DNA of 64,000 nucleotides from NCBI RefSeq assembly GCF_019966495.1, contig NZ_JAIMIA010000001.1, positions 62,001 through 126,000 of the forward strand, given 5' to 3'. A model generated the notes under the pieces. That model was not told the origin of the DNA. It worked only from the letters and a program-made list of their open reading frames with translations, and searched no databases. The translations under genes and the position numbers were made by a program. This DNA is from Tateyamaria pelophila. GTDB lineage: Bacteria > Pseudomonadota > Alphaproteobacteria > Rhodobacterales > Rhodobacteraceae. This document shows, one piece after another, positions 9,145 to 17,195 of the stretch; position 1 is the stretch's first letter; each line of letters starts with the position of its first letter.

Positions 9145-9156
9145 GCGTAGGGCGTC

Positions 9157-9900
9157 ATGATACATCTTTTTCTCATCGGCATCGGCACGGGAAACCCTGA
9201 TCATCTCACGGGCGAGGCGCGGCGCGCGATCCTGGATGCGGATCTTTTCCTGATCCCGCACAAAGGCGCAGGGAAATCAGACCTCGCCGATCTGCGCACG
9301 CAGATCATTGCGGACGTCCGCTCGGATGCGCATATCGTGCCGTTCGACATGCCCGTGCGCGACGAAACCCTGCCCTATATCGACCGGGTCGAAGCCTGGC
9401 ATGACGCCATCGCCGATATCTGGGCGCAGGCGCTGGCTGGTCATCCCGGTGTCACGCGTGTGGCGTTGCTGGTCTGGGGCGATCCGTCTCTGTATGACAG
9501 CACACTGCGGATCGCCGCCCGCCTGAACCCCGCGCCACGGCTGACCGTTGTCGCGGGGATCACCTCAGTGCAGGCGTTGACTGCCGCCCATGCCATCCCC
9601 CTCAATACGCTCAATGCCCCCGTGACGATATCGACCGGACGGCGTTTGCGCGATCACGGCTGGCCTGCCGACACCGAGACGCTGGTGGTTATGCTGGACG
9701 GGACCTGTGCCTTTCAAACGCTGGAAGGCGCGGATTACGACATCTGGTGGGGCGCTTATCTGGGCATGAAGGAACAAGTGCTCGAAGCAGGCCTGCTCTC
9801 TGAGGCGGCACCGCGCATCCTTGCCCGGCGCGCCGCGGCGCGCGCGGATCATGGGTGGATCATGGATACCTACCTGCTGCGGAAACGCACCAACCGCTAA
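9157..9900 (+). CDS. cobF: Precorrin-6A synthase (deacetylating) CobF
   Basis: CobF (247 residues) methylates C-1 and extrudes acetic acid to form precorrin-6A, an aerobic-pathway step. The N-terminus FLIGIGTGNPDHLTGEA and the segments LFLIPHKGAGKSDL and LLVWGDPSLYDST (near residue 109) are the family's characteristic SAM-methylase motifs. The start at 9157 follows the cbiM terminator closely and has only a weak GGGCG ribosome site. With cobG, cobH-M, cobK and cobL it completes the visible ring-methylation set. The later genes (cobN/S/T, cobO, cobQ, cobP and others) are not in this window. Confidence 0.94.
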   Translation: MIHLFLIGIGTGNPDHLTGEARRAILDADLFLIPHKGAGKSDLADLRTQIIADVRSDAHIVPFDMPVRDETLPYIDRVEAWHDAIADIWAQALAGHPGVTRVALLVWGDPSLYDSTLRIAARLNPAPRLTVVAGITSVQALTAAHAIPLNTLNAPVTISTGRRLRDHGWPADTETLVVMLDGTCAFQTLEGADYDIWWGAYLGMKEQVLEAGLLSEAAPRILARRAAARADHGWIMDTYLLRKRTNR

Positions 9901-10153
9901 GGGCGCGAAAAAAACCGCTTTCCATCTGTGGCGGAGCGATGACCGTGCACAATGCAATGGTCTCAAGGGGCGATGACGTGCGTCCTGCGCTGCCTCTCGA
10001 ACCGGATGCCCCCCCGCGGCCCATGGTTGGCGCCGGATCAGCAACATAACTCACACTTGATCCCGAAGCCCGCTGCGCGCAGGATGGACGAATTCAACCA
10101 GCAGGTGCCGCGCAACCTGTGTCCGGTATCATGCCCCAAGGGAGATTTTGATT

Positions 10154-10978
10154 ATGTGTGACGTTTGTGTGATGAATGCGGTGAAGGATCGGATGCTGTC
10201 GCGCCGTGACTTTTTCAGGACCACCGCTGCGGTGGGTGCTGCCGCCACATTGGGTGGCATGGTCGCGGCACCTGCGGCGATGGCGGCGGGGCATGGGGGT
10301 GTGTTCGACATGACTCACCCGCTCAGCCCGGAGTTTCCGACGTTTTTCGGTGTCCCCGGGATTTCCATGGAGCCTCAGTTCAACTTTGCCGAACACGGGT
10401 TCAACCTGATGAACCTGACGATCAACGAGCATACCGCCACCCATATCGATGCGCCGCTGCACTTTTCGGCCGACGGCAATTCGGTGGATGAAATCCCGGT
10501 TTCTGATCTGGTCGTGCCGCTTTGCGTGATCGATATTGCCGCCAAGGCGGCCGAGAATCCGGATGCGCAGGTCACGCCGGACGATCTGAAGGCGTGGATT
10601 GCAGCCAATGGCGCCATTCCGGACAAGGCGTGCGTCGCCATGCATTCAGGCTGGGCGGCGAAATCAGGCGATGCGGCGGCTTTTGTCGGCAATGACGCAG
10701 ATGGCGTCAAACACTTCCCCGGCTTCCACATTGAAGCCACACAGATGTTGCTGGAAGAGACCACAGCAGCGGCCATCGCAGTCGATACGCTGTCTTTGGA
10801 TTATGGTCCGTCGCCCGATTTTGCGACCCATTATGCATGGCTGCCCGCAGGCCGCTATGGCATCGAGAATCTGGCCGGTCTGGATCAGGTGCCGGCTGCC
10901 GGTGCCACGTTGGTCGTTGGCGCACCCAACCATGTGGGTGGCACGGGCGGTCCGGCCCGCATCTTTGCGATGGTCTGA
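10154..10978 (+). CDS. Tat-exported cyclase-family hydrolase (kynurenine-formamidase-like fold)
   Basis: The 274-residue protein carries a twin-arginine signal near residues 15-45 (SRRDFFRTTAAVGAAATLGG, ending around AAMAA), so it should be folded in the cytoplasm and act in the periplasm. The mature part has the cyclase-family metal motif HTATHIDAPLHF (usual form HxGTHxDxPxHF) near residue 93, expected to bind Zn or Mn. I chose ATG 10154 because GGAG at 10141-10144 sits 9 bases upstream; an in-frame TTG at 10148 is less likely. It overlaps the next gene (TGATG). The substrate is unknown; family members hydrolyse formylkynurenine, isatin or related amides and lactones. Confidence 0.85.
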   Translation: MCDVCVMNAVKDRMLSRRDFFRTTAAVGAAATLGGMVAAPAAMAAGHGGVFDMTHPLSPEFPTFFGVPGISMEPQFNFAEHGFNLMNLTINEHTATHIDAPLHFSADGNSVDEIPVSDLVVPLCVIDIAAKAAENPDAQVTPDDLKAWIAANGAIPDKACVAMHSGWAAKSGDAAAFVGNDADGVKHFPGFHIEATQMLLEETTAAAIAVDTLSLDYGPSPDFATHYAWLPAGRYGIENLAGLDQVPAAGATLVVGAPNHVGGTGGPARIFAMV

Positions 10979-11373
10979 TGGCGACCGTTCCGCTGATTTC
11001 CGATGAAGCGGCCAGCGCCGAGGTGCTGGCCGTCTTCGCCGACATTCGCGCCACCCGTGGGGGCGATTTCATCAACAACTTCTGGCGGGCGCTGGCAAAT
11101 GATCCGGCTTTGCTGGCCGCGACATGGGCCCGGCTGAAAGAGGTCATGGGCCCCGGCGATCTGGATCCGCTGGTCAAGGAAATGATTTATATCGCCGTCT
11201 CCGTCGCCAATGGGTGCACATACTGTATCCATTCCCACACCGCCGCCGCGACGGCCAAGGGAATGAGCGCGGAACAACATGGAGAATTGCTGAGCGTCAT
11301 TGGCATGGCAATGCAAACAAATGGCTTGGTCACGGCCATGCAAGTGGAGGTAGACGATGCGTTTAGTATTTAG
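10978..11373 (+). CDS. Carboxymuconolactone decarboxylase / AhpD-like protein
   Basis: This is a 131-residue all-helical AhpD-superfamily protein. The motif NGCTYCIHSHTAAA near residues 79-92 contains the CxxC plus downstream His that act as a thiol redox site in AhpD-type proteins. The start at 10978 shares its A with the stop codon of the cyclase gene, and the 3' end overlaps the next gene by 17 bases, so the three genes look like one unit. A peroxidase-reductase or decarboxylase-like role is possible. Only the CxxC and fold assignment are supported by the sequence. Confidence 0.82.
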   Translation: MATVPLISDEAASAEVLAVFADIRATRGGDFINNFWRALANDPALLAATWARLKEVMGPGDLDPLVKEMIYIAVSVANGCTYCIHSHTAAATAKGMSAEQHGELLSVIGMAMQTNGLVTAMQVEVDDAFSI

Positions 11374-11707
11374 TCTTGTCGTATTCTTGTCAGCCAATGC
11401 GGCCCTGGCGGCCTGCCCGGGCGAGTCGCAGATGGAAATGAATGACTGCGCGGCCGCCGTCTATCAGACGGCGGACGGACAGCTGAACGCGGTCTGGCCA
11501 CAGGTCAAAAGTTATATGGATCAGTTGAGTGCCGGTGATCAGCTTTTGGATGCACAGCGCAAGTGGTTGGCCTTTCGCGATGCCGCATGCACCGCCGAAA
11601 TCGCGGTCTTTGCAGGAGGCTCGATCCAGCCTTTGATTTGGTACGAATGCATGACGCGCTTGACGCGCACGCGGACCAGTGAACTCCAGGCACTGATGAA
11701 ACCCTGA
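11357..11707 (+). CDS. DUF1311 / LprI-type small exported protein
   Basis: The 116-residue product has an N-terminal signal peptide (MRLVFSLVVFLSANAALAA, cleavage near residue 19) and a mature domain with four cysteines (in ACPGES, MNDCAA, DAACTA and YECMT) that fit the two-disulfide pattern of DUF1311 proteins. The core QRKWLAFRDAAC is the family's best-conserved stretch. Related LprI proteins inhibit lysozyme, but I cannot assign that activity here. The gene overlaps the AhpD-like gene by 17 bases, which is unusually long for simple coupling. Confidence 0.82.
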   Translation: MRLVFSLVVFLSANAALAACPGESQMEMNDCAAAVYQTADGQLNAVWPQVKSYMDQLSAGDQLLDAQRKWLAFRDAACTAEIAVFAGGSIQPLIWYECMTRLTRTRTSELQALMKP

Positions 11708-11998
11708 TCGGGACGCAGCCGGGGCGAGCCTACGGCATGCGACACCTTTCGCGGCGCTTCGGCGGCGTGTCAGACATGTTGAGTGGGCAAAACGCGGCGG
11801 CCAGTTGACAGTGGCGCACCGTGCGTGAATTTGCAGATTTTACATGACGTCTCTACAGCTTTGATGCACAGCACGAAATCAGCGATTTACCAGTCATATG
11901 CGCGCCACGCAAAACAGCTATGCGTCAGCGCACCTGACGCAATGCCTGTGCAATACCTATGTCAGCAACACCGTAAAATAAAAATAACGGAGACACCG

Positions 11999-12169
11999 AT
12001 GACAATTCTTAACCAGATCGCTGCTTTTGTTGCCCGCATCAGCCTTCCACACGGCGCATTGGTGCAAACGCAGGCCGTCTATGCGCTGAGCGACGCGGAA
12101 CTCAAGGCACGCGGCCTGAAGCGACGCGACGCCGCTCGCCAAATCATGATCAACGGCGACTGGTCGTAA
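11999..12169 (+). CDS. DUF1127 micro-protein
   Basis: This 56-residue basic protein ends with LSDAELKARGLKRRDAARQIM, the DUF1127 pattern (L-S-D-x-E-L-x-x-x-G-L-x-R), shown here as LSDAELKARGL then KRRDAARQIM. I chose the ATG at 11999 because GGAGA at 11989-11993 is 5 bases upstream; a longer upstream frame from 11783 lacks family similarity. It stands alone after 291 gene-free bases that hold no recognisable feature. DUF1127 proteins in alphaproteobacteria have been linked to RNA/phosphate regulation and stress, but nothing here shows a specific role. Confidence 0.8.
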   Translation: MTILNQIAAFVARISLPHGALVQTQAVYALSDAELKARGLKRRDAARQIMINGDWS

Positions 12170-12400
12170 TCGCAAGGCTTTTCCGAGCGCACCAAGACAG
12201 CGCCATCGTCGGTACTTCGTTTCAGGCCACACGCTCGAACCGGCCTTTGGCTTCATGCAGGGCCCGAGGTCGGACATATGTCGACCGCGAAACGCGGGTT
12301 CTTTGTACCGCATCGTCGTAAATACGGTGCAAAGATAGTGACTGTCACTTAGGGCAGGTACGCCCGAAAGCGGATCAGAAAGCGCGGCAGGTTACTCCGG

Positions 12401-13420
12401 TCAACAGGAGTCGCCATGCACGAGCCGAAATCCGAGATCCACGACATCAGTGTCTGCCCACCCGTCCTGAGAGTTCCTGCTGTTCGTGACGTAGAGCGCT
12501 GCGCGCCGTCCCATGTCCAATCGTGGCGTTTCGATGGTGGTCAGTCGGATCGGCAGCGCTTCAAGAAAGGCGAGCCCGTTGAAGCCCGCGAGTGCGAGGC
12601 TGCCGGGGATGTCAATTCCGTTGCTGAGACAATGCATGATCCCGCCCGCGGCCAGATCGTCGTTGGAATAGTACAACGCCTCCGGAGCGTCTGACCGGTC
12701 GAGCACATCCGCCGTCATTTTGCGCCCCTCGACCATCGACGAGGGCGCGTCACTGACCTGATGGAGCGCCATTTGCGCGCCAGCTTCGCGGATCACTTCC
12801 CAAAACCCACTGTACCTCTTGGCCGCACGCAAATCGCGGCCCCCTTGACTGCCGATATATCCGAAACGCCGATAGCCCCGTTCCAGCATGTAGCGCGCTG
12901 TCGCCCGGCCTGCTTCCGCCTGAGAAATACCGAAGGCCCCCGACATCGGCACGCCATCGATGTCCATCACCTCGGCCACACGCACGCCCGATGCGCGGAT
13001 CGCGGCGCGGGTCGCGTCCGTGTGCTCCAATCCGGGCAAGACGATGCCACGCGGACGCCATGCCAGCAATTCGCGTACGATCTCTTCTTCGCGCTCGAGG
13101 GAATATTCGCTGACCCCAAACACTGGTTGGATCATCTTGCCGGTCAGGGTCTCATTCAAACCTGTCAAAACTTCGGAAAACACCCGGTTGCCCAGCGTCG
13201 GCAAGACCACGGCGACCAGAGGTGTCATTTCTTCACGCAGGGCGCTGGCCAGACGGTTCTGGACATAGCCGAGCCTGCGTGCAGCCTGCTCGACCCTTTC
13301 GCGGACCTCCCGCGAGGTCTTGCCCGCACCGCGCATCACCCGCGACACGGTCATTTGACTGACCCCCGCTTCGATGGCGATGTCGTCCATCGTTGGCGCG
13401 GCTGTCTTTCCCAAGCGCAT
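12401..13420 (-). CDS. LacI-family transcriptional regulator (GntR-of-LacI type)
   Basis: The 339-residue regulator begins with the LacI helix-turn-helix (TMDDIAIEAGVSQMTVSRVMRG, residues ~10-31; written here as TMDDIAIEAGVS and QMTVSRVMRG), then a hinge around LGYVQNRLASAL and a periplasmic-binding-protein-like sensor domain (~60-339). It is divergent from the decayed sugar ABC importer and the sugar-acid genes that follow. Two near-identical palindromes lie in the gap, so it most likely represses the forward operon and perhaps itself. The sensor should bind a sugar acid or lactone of that pathway. The ATG at 13420 is the natural start. Confidence 0.9.
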   Translation of the reverse strand: MRLGKTAAPTMDDIAIEAGVSQMTVSRVMRGAGKTSREVRERVEQAARRLGYVQNRLASALREEMTPLVAVVLPTLGNRVFSEVLTGLNETLTGKMIQPVFGVSEYSLEREEEIVRELLAWRPRGIVLPGLEHTDATRAAIRASGVRVAEVMDIDGVPMSGAFGISQAEAGRATARYMLERGYRRFGYIGSQGGRDLRAAKRYSGFWEVIREAGAQMALHQVSDAPSSMVEGRKMTADVLDRSDAPEALYYSNDDLAAGGIMHCLSNGIDIPGSLALAGFNGLAFLEALPIRLTTIETPRLDMGRRAALYVTNSRNSQDGWADTDVVDLGFRLVHGDSC

Positions 13421-13479
13421 TGCGTACCGTCCTTTTCTGCTTTGGCGTCGTCAGATCACCCTTGAGCCAACGAATCAAG

Positions 13480-13533
13480 TTGACAAGTGTTTACGTAATC
13501 ATTGAACCTGAAGCAGGTATGTTTACGTAAACA
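13480..13533 (+). promoter_or_regulatory. Paired LacI-type operators with a -35 box
   Basis: The perfect 14-bp palindrome TGTTTACGTAAACA lies at 13520-13533, and a 12/14 copy, TGTTTACGTAATCA, lies at 13488-13501. The two start exactly 32 bases apart (about three helical turns). TTGACA at 13480-13485 could be the -35 box of a forward promoter, although the -10 is poor. The first copy would then fill the -35/-10 spacer. The central pattern fits LacI-family operators and sits between the LacI regulator and the sugar-acid operon it probably controls. Confidence 0.72.
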
Positions 13534-13564
13534 GCGCCAATAAATGTGATCTGGGAGGATACAA

Positions 13565-14091
13565 ATGAAAAACCTGCTGCTGGTCTGGACCGTGATGGTT
13601 GCCGCTGCCTGAATGACCGCAGCGGAGACATATCGGCCCGAATGCTGTGTACCGGCCGCAGGATACGATGCGATCACTTTCAATGCCGTCAAACTGGCCA
13701 CATTTGCACCTCTGATCCGCCGTGCAAAACGGTCCGGCACAGGAATTGTAGCCCTCGGGAGAGCGCTTGGTACAAGCAAGATACTTCATATCGATGAAAG
13801 CCAGATGGAACTTGACCGCCCAAAAGCGCAGGCCGTCGTGTGTGCCCTGAACGGTACCGCAGAAAAGATCCTGATGGGTGATGGATTGCCGGGCAACGCA
13901 ACCGACCGCGACCGCCGCGCGGCATGATGAGCGCTCTGGAAAACGTCGACGGCCTCAAAATCGTGACAGTCGTTGAACACCGGGACGCCGGAACCAGCAA
14001 GAAGGTTGTTTCGGAGGAACTGGAACCTGGTGCGAAGTTTTTCCAGGACTTGCCGAAGTCCTTCAACACCGGCACCGGGTTTCCGGATTGA
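13565..14091 (+). pseudogene. Sugar ABC transporter substrate-binding protein, decayed remnant
   Basis: An intact start with a GGAGG ribosome site opens MKNLLLVWTVMVAAA, a signal-peptide beginning, and hits a TGA at 13610. The next fragment (13613-13927) reads GYDAITFNAVKLATFAPLIRRAK and later ILMGDGLPGNATDRDRRAA (written GYDAITFNAVKLATF, ILMGDGLPGNATDRDRR), typical of RbsB-type sugar-binding proteins. A third fragment ends KFFQDLPKSFNTGTGFPD, like the C-terminus of such proteins. About half of the ~320-residue parent is missing and stop codons and frame changes separate the pieces. This is a dead gene in the position expected for the first gene of the operon. Confidence 0.75.
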
Positions 14092-14129
14092 TTTGCGCCA
14101 TTCAAGCCCGAAGAGTTGCTCGGCCAGAC

Positions 14130-14945
14130 CGCCGGCAACACCTGACGTCAACGGCGTGTCGCTTCAGGCTGTCAAAGCGGAACGTCCTTGTGAGCAAGGC
14201 CGGGGAGGTCCACGCGGTTTTGGGTGAAAACGGGTCAGGCAAATCCACGTTGACGAAGGTCACTTCGGGCGTGATCCAGCCAAGTGAAGGGCGTATCTTC
14301 ATCGACGGAGAAGAAACCCGGTTGCCCACACCGCGCGAAGCCATCGCGCGGGGATTGGTGTGCATATCTCAAGAACTATCACCGGTGCCGGACCTGAACG
14401 TGCACGAAAACCTGATCCTGAGGGCACCCGGATCAGGTCTGGGCCCCCTTCCGGGCGGCATCGTGAAGCACTTGCGGGTCGTGCTTGTACAGATGGACGG
14501 TGGCAACTTCCGAATGGCCGCACGCATCGCGAATCTGAGCCTCGCGGAACGTCAACAGGTCGCGATTGCCAAAACCTTGGTCCGCAATTCCCGGTGGTTG
14601 ATCCTGGACGCGGCGCCCTGTGCGCTCAACGCCTCCCTCGTGAACAAGGTCTTCACGTTGATCCGACCCGAATGCGCCCGCGGTGTTGGTGTTCTGTTCA
14701 TCTCCCACCGCTTTCACGAAATCGAGGCGCTGGCTGACCGCATCTCTCTCTTTCGGAACGGCGCGCTGGTCGATAGCTTTGCCAACGGGGCCAACGGGGC
14801 CCACGATTATCCCGCGATCATTTCCAAGAGGGTCGGACAGAAGATCACCGATCTGTTCCCGGTCAAGCCCCCGCCACAGGCGGCGGCGCAGGAGGTGCTG
14901 AAGCTGGAGGGTTTTGGCTGGACTGGCCCGGTTGCTGGGCCCCAC
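14130..14945 (+). pseudogene. Sugar ABC transporter ATPase, truncated and degenerate remnant
   Basis: The frame holds a good Walker A (LGENGSGKSTL), then TSGVIQPSEGRIFIDG, a Q-loop-like CISQELSPVPDLNVHENL, and LSLAERQQVAIAKTLVRNSRWLILD (as LSLAERQQVAIAKTL, RWLILD). The Walker B reads LILDAAPCALN instead of LILDEPTAALT, losing the catalytic Glu. The segment before Walker A is frameshifted, and the protein stops after one NBD plus a short tail, whereas RbsA/XylG-type ATPases have two NBDs and ~500 residues. The piece lies between the binding-protein and permease remnants, in ribose-type operon order. Confidence 0.75.
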
Positions 14946-14959
14946 ACCGGGCGGGGTGA

Positions 14960-15267
14960 TCAATCATGACCTGGCCGACGCGATGACCTTGGATGTGCTG
15001 GGCATACCCACGGCGCTGATCATCACGTCTTCCGTGATCCTTGCCGCGTTCGCGACGACGGGCGTGTGTTCTGCCTTCGGGGGCGTGCTGCTCGCCAGAT
15101 ATGTAGATCAGGACAGTCAATCGATGGGGGATTCTTATCTGTTGTGTACAATCGCGGCAGTACTGATTGGCGGCACTTTGATCCTGTCAGTGCTGCAATT
15201 TTCCAACGTCTGGCGCAGCATCACCCTTATGCTGCTGTTTCAGACCTTGCGTCGAAAGGAGGGTTGA
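14960..15267 (+). pseudogene. Sugar ABC transporter permease, C-terminal remnant
   Basis: About 100 residues resemble the C-terminal part of RbsC-type permeases: GVCSAFGGVLLARY followed by MGDSYLLCTIAAVLIGGTLI, matching the family pattern G-x-Y-x-L-x-x-I-A-A-V-x-x-G-G-T. The N-terminal two thirds (~200 residues, six helices) are absent and there is no convincing start codon or ribosome site. The downstream lactonase gene starts 3 bases later with its own strong AAGGAGGG site, so the operon body survives past the dead transporter. Confidence 0.72.
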
Positions 15268-15269
15268 CC

Positions 15270-16226
15270 ATGTCCGCACACTACGAAATCTACGATCCGG
15301 CCTTTGCCGATATGATCGACACGACGGCCCCGCCCCACATGATTGCGGATGGTTGTATTTGGACCGAAGGCCCGGTCTGGCTGAACGATACGCTTTATTT
15401 CAACGATATTCCCAACAAGCGGATGATGAAATGGCGGCCCGAACACGGCGTCTCCGTCGCGCTTGCCAACAGCGAATTTGCCAATGGCAACACGCTGGAC
15501 CACACGGGGCGCATGGTGTCGTGCGAACATGGCGGACGGCGCGTGATCCGCAGGCTTGATCCCGAAGACCCGAAGGCCATCGAAGTGATCGCGCACAGCT
15601 ACAAGGGCATGCGGTTGAATTCCCCGAACGATGTTGTTGTCCGCTCTGACGACTCCGTATGGTTCACCGATCCACCGTACGGAATCAACTCCGACATCGA
15701 AGGCTATCCGGCAGAGAGTGAGATCGGCGGCTGCTACGTGTTCTGCGTCGCGCCAGACGGCACCTTGACGGTCGTGGCAACGGATTTCGACAAACCCAAC
15801 GGGCTCGCCTTTTCTCCAGATGAGCGCCGCCTCTATGTGGCGGACTCCGGGGCAATCCGAGGCGCGAGCTTTCCGGGGATCAACTATGACCTGCCCCATC
15901 ACATCCGGGTCTTTGACGTTGACGGAACGACCCTGACAGGGGGCGAAGTCTTTGCCGAGGTCATCCCGGGCGTGCCCGATGGTCTTCGCGTGGACCATGA
16001 GGGATATGTCTGGACCAGCGCGATGGACGGCGTCAGGTGCCTCGCGCCGGACGGGCAGTGCCTTGGCAAGATACACCTGCCCGCCCCAGCCTCGAATCTG
16101 TGCTTTGGCGGGGCGGAGGGCACCGACATATTCATCACCGCGTCAGACAAGGTCTGGCACGTCAAATCCACGCGGCGCGACGCCGCCCACCAAACAAAAA
16201 ACCAACTATCAGGAGACGCGTCATGA
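15270..16226 (+). CDS. SMP-30/gluconolactonase-family lactonase
   Basis: The 318-residue product is a six-bladed beta-propeller lactonase predicted to open an aldonolactone. WTEGPVW near residue 32 carries the metal-binding Glu, RLNSPNDVVV near residue 115 the metal Asn, and IPGVPDGLRVDHEG near residue 230 the catalytic/metal Asp region; KPNGLAFSPDE is also typical. The start at 15270 has AAGGAGGG at 15256-15263. There is no signal peptide, so it is cytoplasmic. It directly precedes the dehydrogenase and TTT transporter genes and overlaps the dehydrogenase start by four bases. Sugar identity cannot be read from sequence. Confidence 0.9.
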   Translation: MSAHYEIYDPAFADMIDTTAPPHMIADGCIWTEGPVWLNDTLYFNDIPNKRMMKWRPEHGVSVALANSEFANGNTLDHTGRMVSCEHGGRRVIRRLDPEDPKAIEVIAHSYKGMRLNSPNDVVVRSDDSVWFTDPPYGINSDIEGYPAESEIGGCYVFCVAPDGTLTVVATDFDKPNGLAFSPDERRLYVADSGAIRGASFPGINYDLPHHIRVFDVDGTTLTGGEVFAEVIPGVPDGLRVDHEGYVWTSAMDGVRCLAPDGQCLGKIHLPAPASNLCFGGAEGTDIFITASDKVWHVKSTRRDAAHQTKNQLSGDAS

Positions 16227-17128
16227 CAACTCGCCTCAAGGTGGCCATTTTCGGCCTTGGCTCGATGGGGTACGGGATGGCGCAGTCATTGCTGCGCTCG
16301 GGCCATACGACCTATGGATACGATGTGAATGAACAAGCCGTTTCGCGGTTTCAGGCCGAAGGCGGCACAGAAGGTGCCCCCGGTGACGTCGCCGCCGATC
16401 TGGACGCGGTCGTGGTTGTGGTGCTGAACGCAGCGCAGGCCGAAACCGTGCTGTTCGGCGCAGAAGGTATCGTCCCGCATCTCAAACCCGGAGCCGTCGT
16501 CATCTGTTGCCCGACGGTCCAGCCCGATTTTGCGCGCGCGATGGAGGCGCGTTGCAACGCCAGCGACGTGCACTACCTTGACGCCCCCATTTCCGGCGGG
16601 GCGGCCAAGGCGGCACAGGGACAACTGTCGATCATGGCTGCCGGAACGCCTGATGCATTTCAGGCCGCTCGCCCCGTGCTCGACGCTTGTGCCGCGACGG
16701 TCTTTGAACTTGGCGACAGTGCCGGGCCCGGCTCCGCAATGAAAGCGGTGAACCAGCTTTTGGCAGGTGTCCATATTGCCGCGATGGCAGAAGCCCTAAC
16801 CTTTGGCATGACCCAGGGCATTGACGCTGAAAGCTTCATGAAAGTCATTCCGCAATGTGCGGGAACGTCCTGGATGCTGGAAAACCGCGCGCCTCATATT
16901 ATTTCGGGCGACTACACGCCACATTCGGCGGTCGATATCTGGCCAAAGGATTTGGGCATCGTCCTGGACATCGCGCGCGGCGCCAAATTTGGGGCCCCGA
17001 TCGCAGCGGCGGCGTTGCAGCAATATCTGGCAGCTTCGGGCATGGGGCACGGGCGCGAGGACGATGCCGCCGTGGCGAAGGTCTATGCCCGCAACGCAGG
17101 ACTGACACTGCCGGAAAAGAAAACATAG
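16223..17128 (+). CDS. ltnD: NAD-dependent beta-hydroxyacid dehydrogenase, L-threonate dehydrogenase-like
   Basis: This 301-residue enzyme has the N-terminal Rossmann motif IFGLGSMGYGMAQ (residues ~7-19), the substrate-binding signature LDAPISGGAAKAAQG near residue 116 and the catalytic Lys in MKAVNQLLAGVHIAAMAEA near residue 173. NQLLAGVHIAA is close to L-threonate dehydrogenases (LtnD) rather than 3-hydroxyisobutyrate dehydrogenase, and the isomerase gene downstream supports this. It would oxidise a C4 sugar acid at C-2. The start at 16223 follows AGGAGA and overlaps the lactonase stop. 3-Hydroxyisobutyrate or tartronate-semialdehyde reductase activity remains possible. Confidence 0.78.
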   Translation: MTTRLKVAIFGLGSMGYGMAQSLLRSGHTTYGYDVNEQAVSRFQAEGGTEGAPGDVAADLDAVVVVVLNAAQAETVLFGAEGIVPHLKPGAVVICCPTVQPDFARAMEARCNASDVHYLDAPISGGAAKAAQGQLSIMAAGTPDAFQAARPVLDACAATVFELGDSAGPGSAMKAVNQLLAGVHIAAMAEALTFGMTQGIDAESFMKVIPQCAGTSWMLENRAPHIISGDYTPHSAVDIWPKDLGIVLDIARGAKFGAPIAAAALQQYLAASGMGHGREDDAAVAKVYARNAGLTLPEKKT

Positions 17129-17195
17129 GCCGCGGACACAAGTCAGCGGCAACTGATAACCAATCGAACAACAATTCCAAATGGGAGGAAATACC

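Noticed and set aside
9901-10153. Possible second riboswitch ahead of the cyclase gene
   Set aside because: The stretch lacks the conserved cobalamin-box elements seen at 8193-8368 and I could not build a consistent fold; nothing else was recognisable in it.
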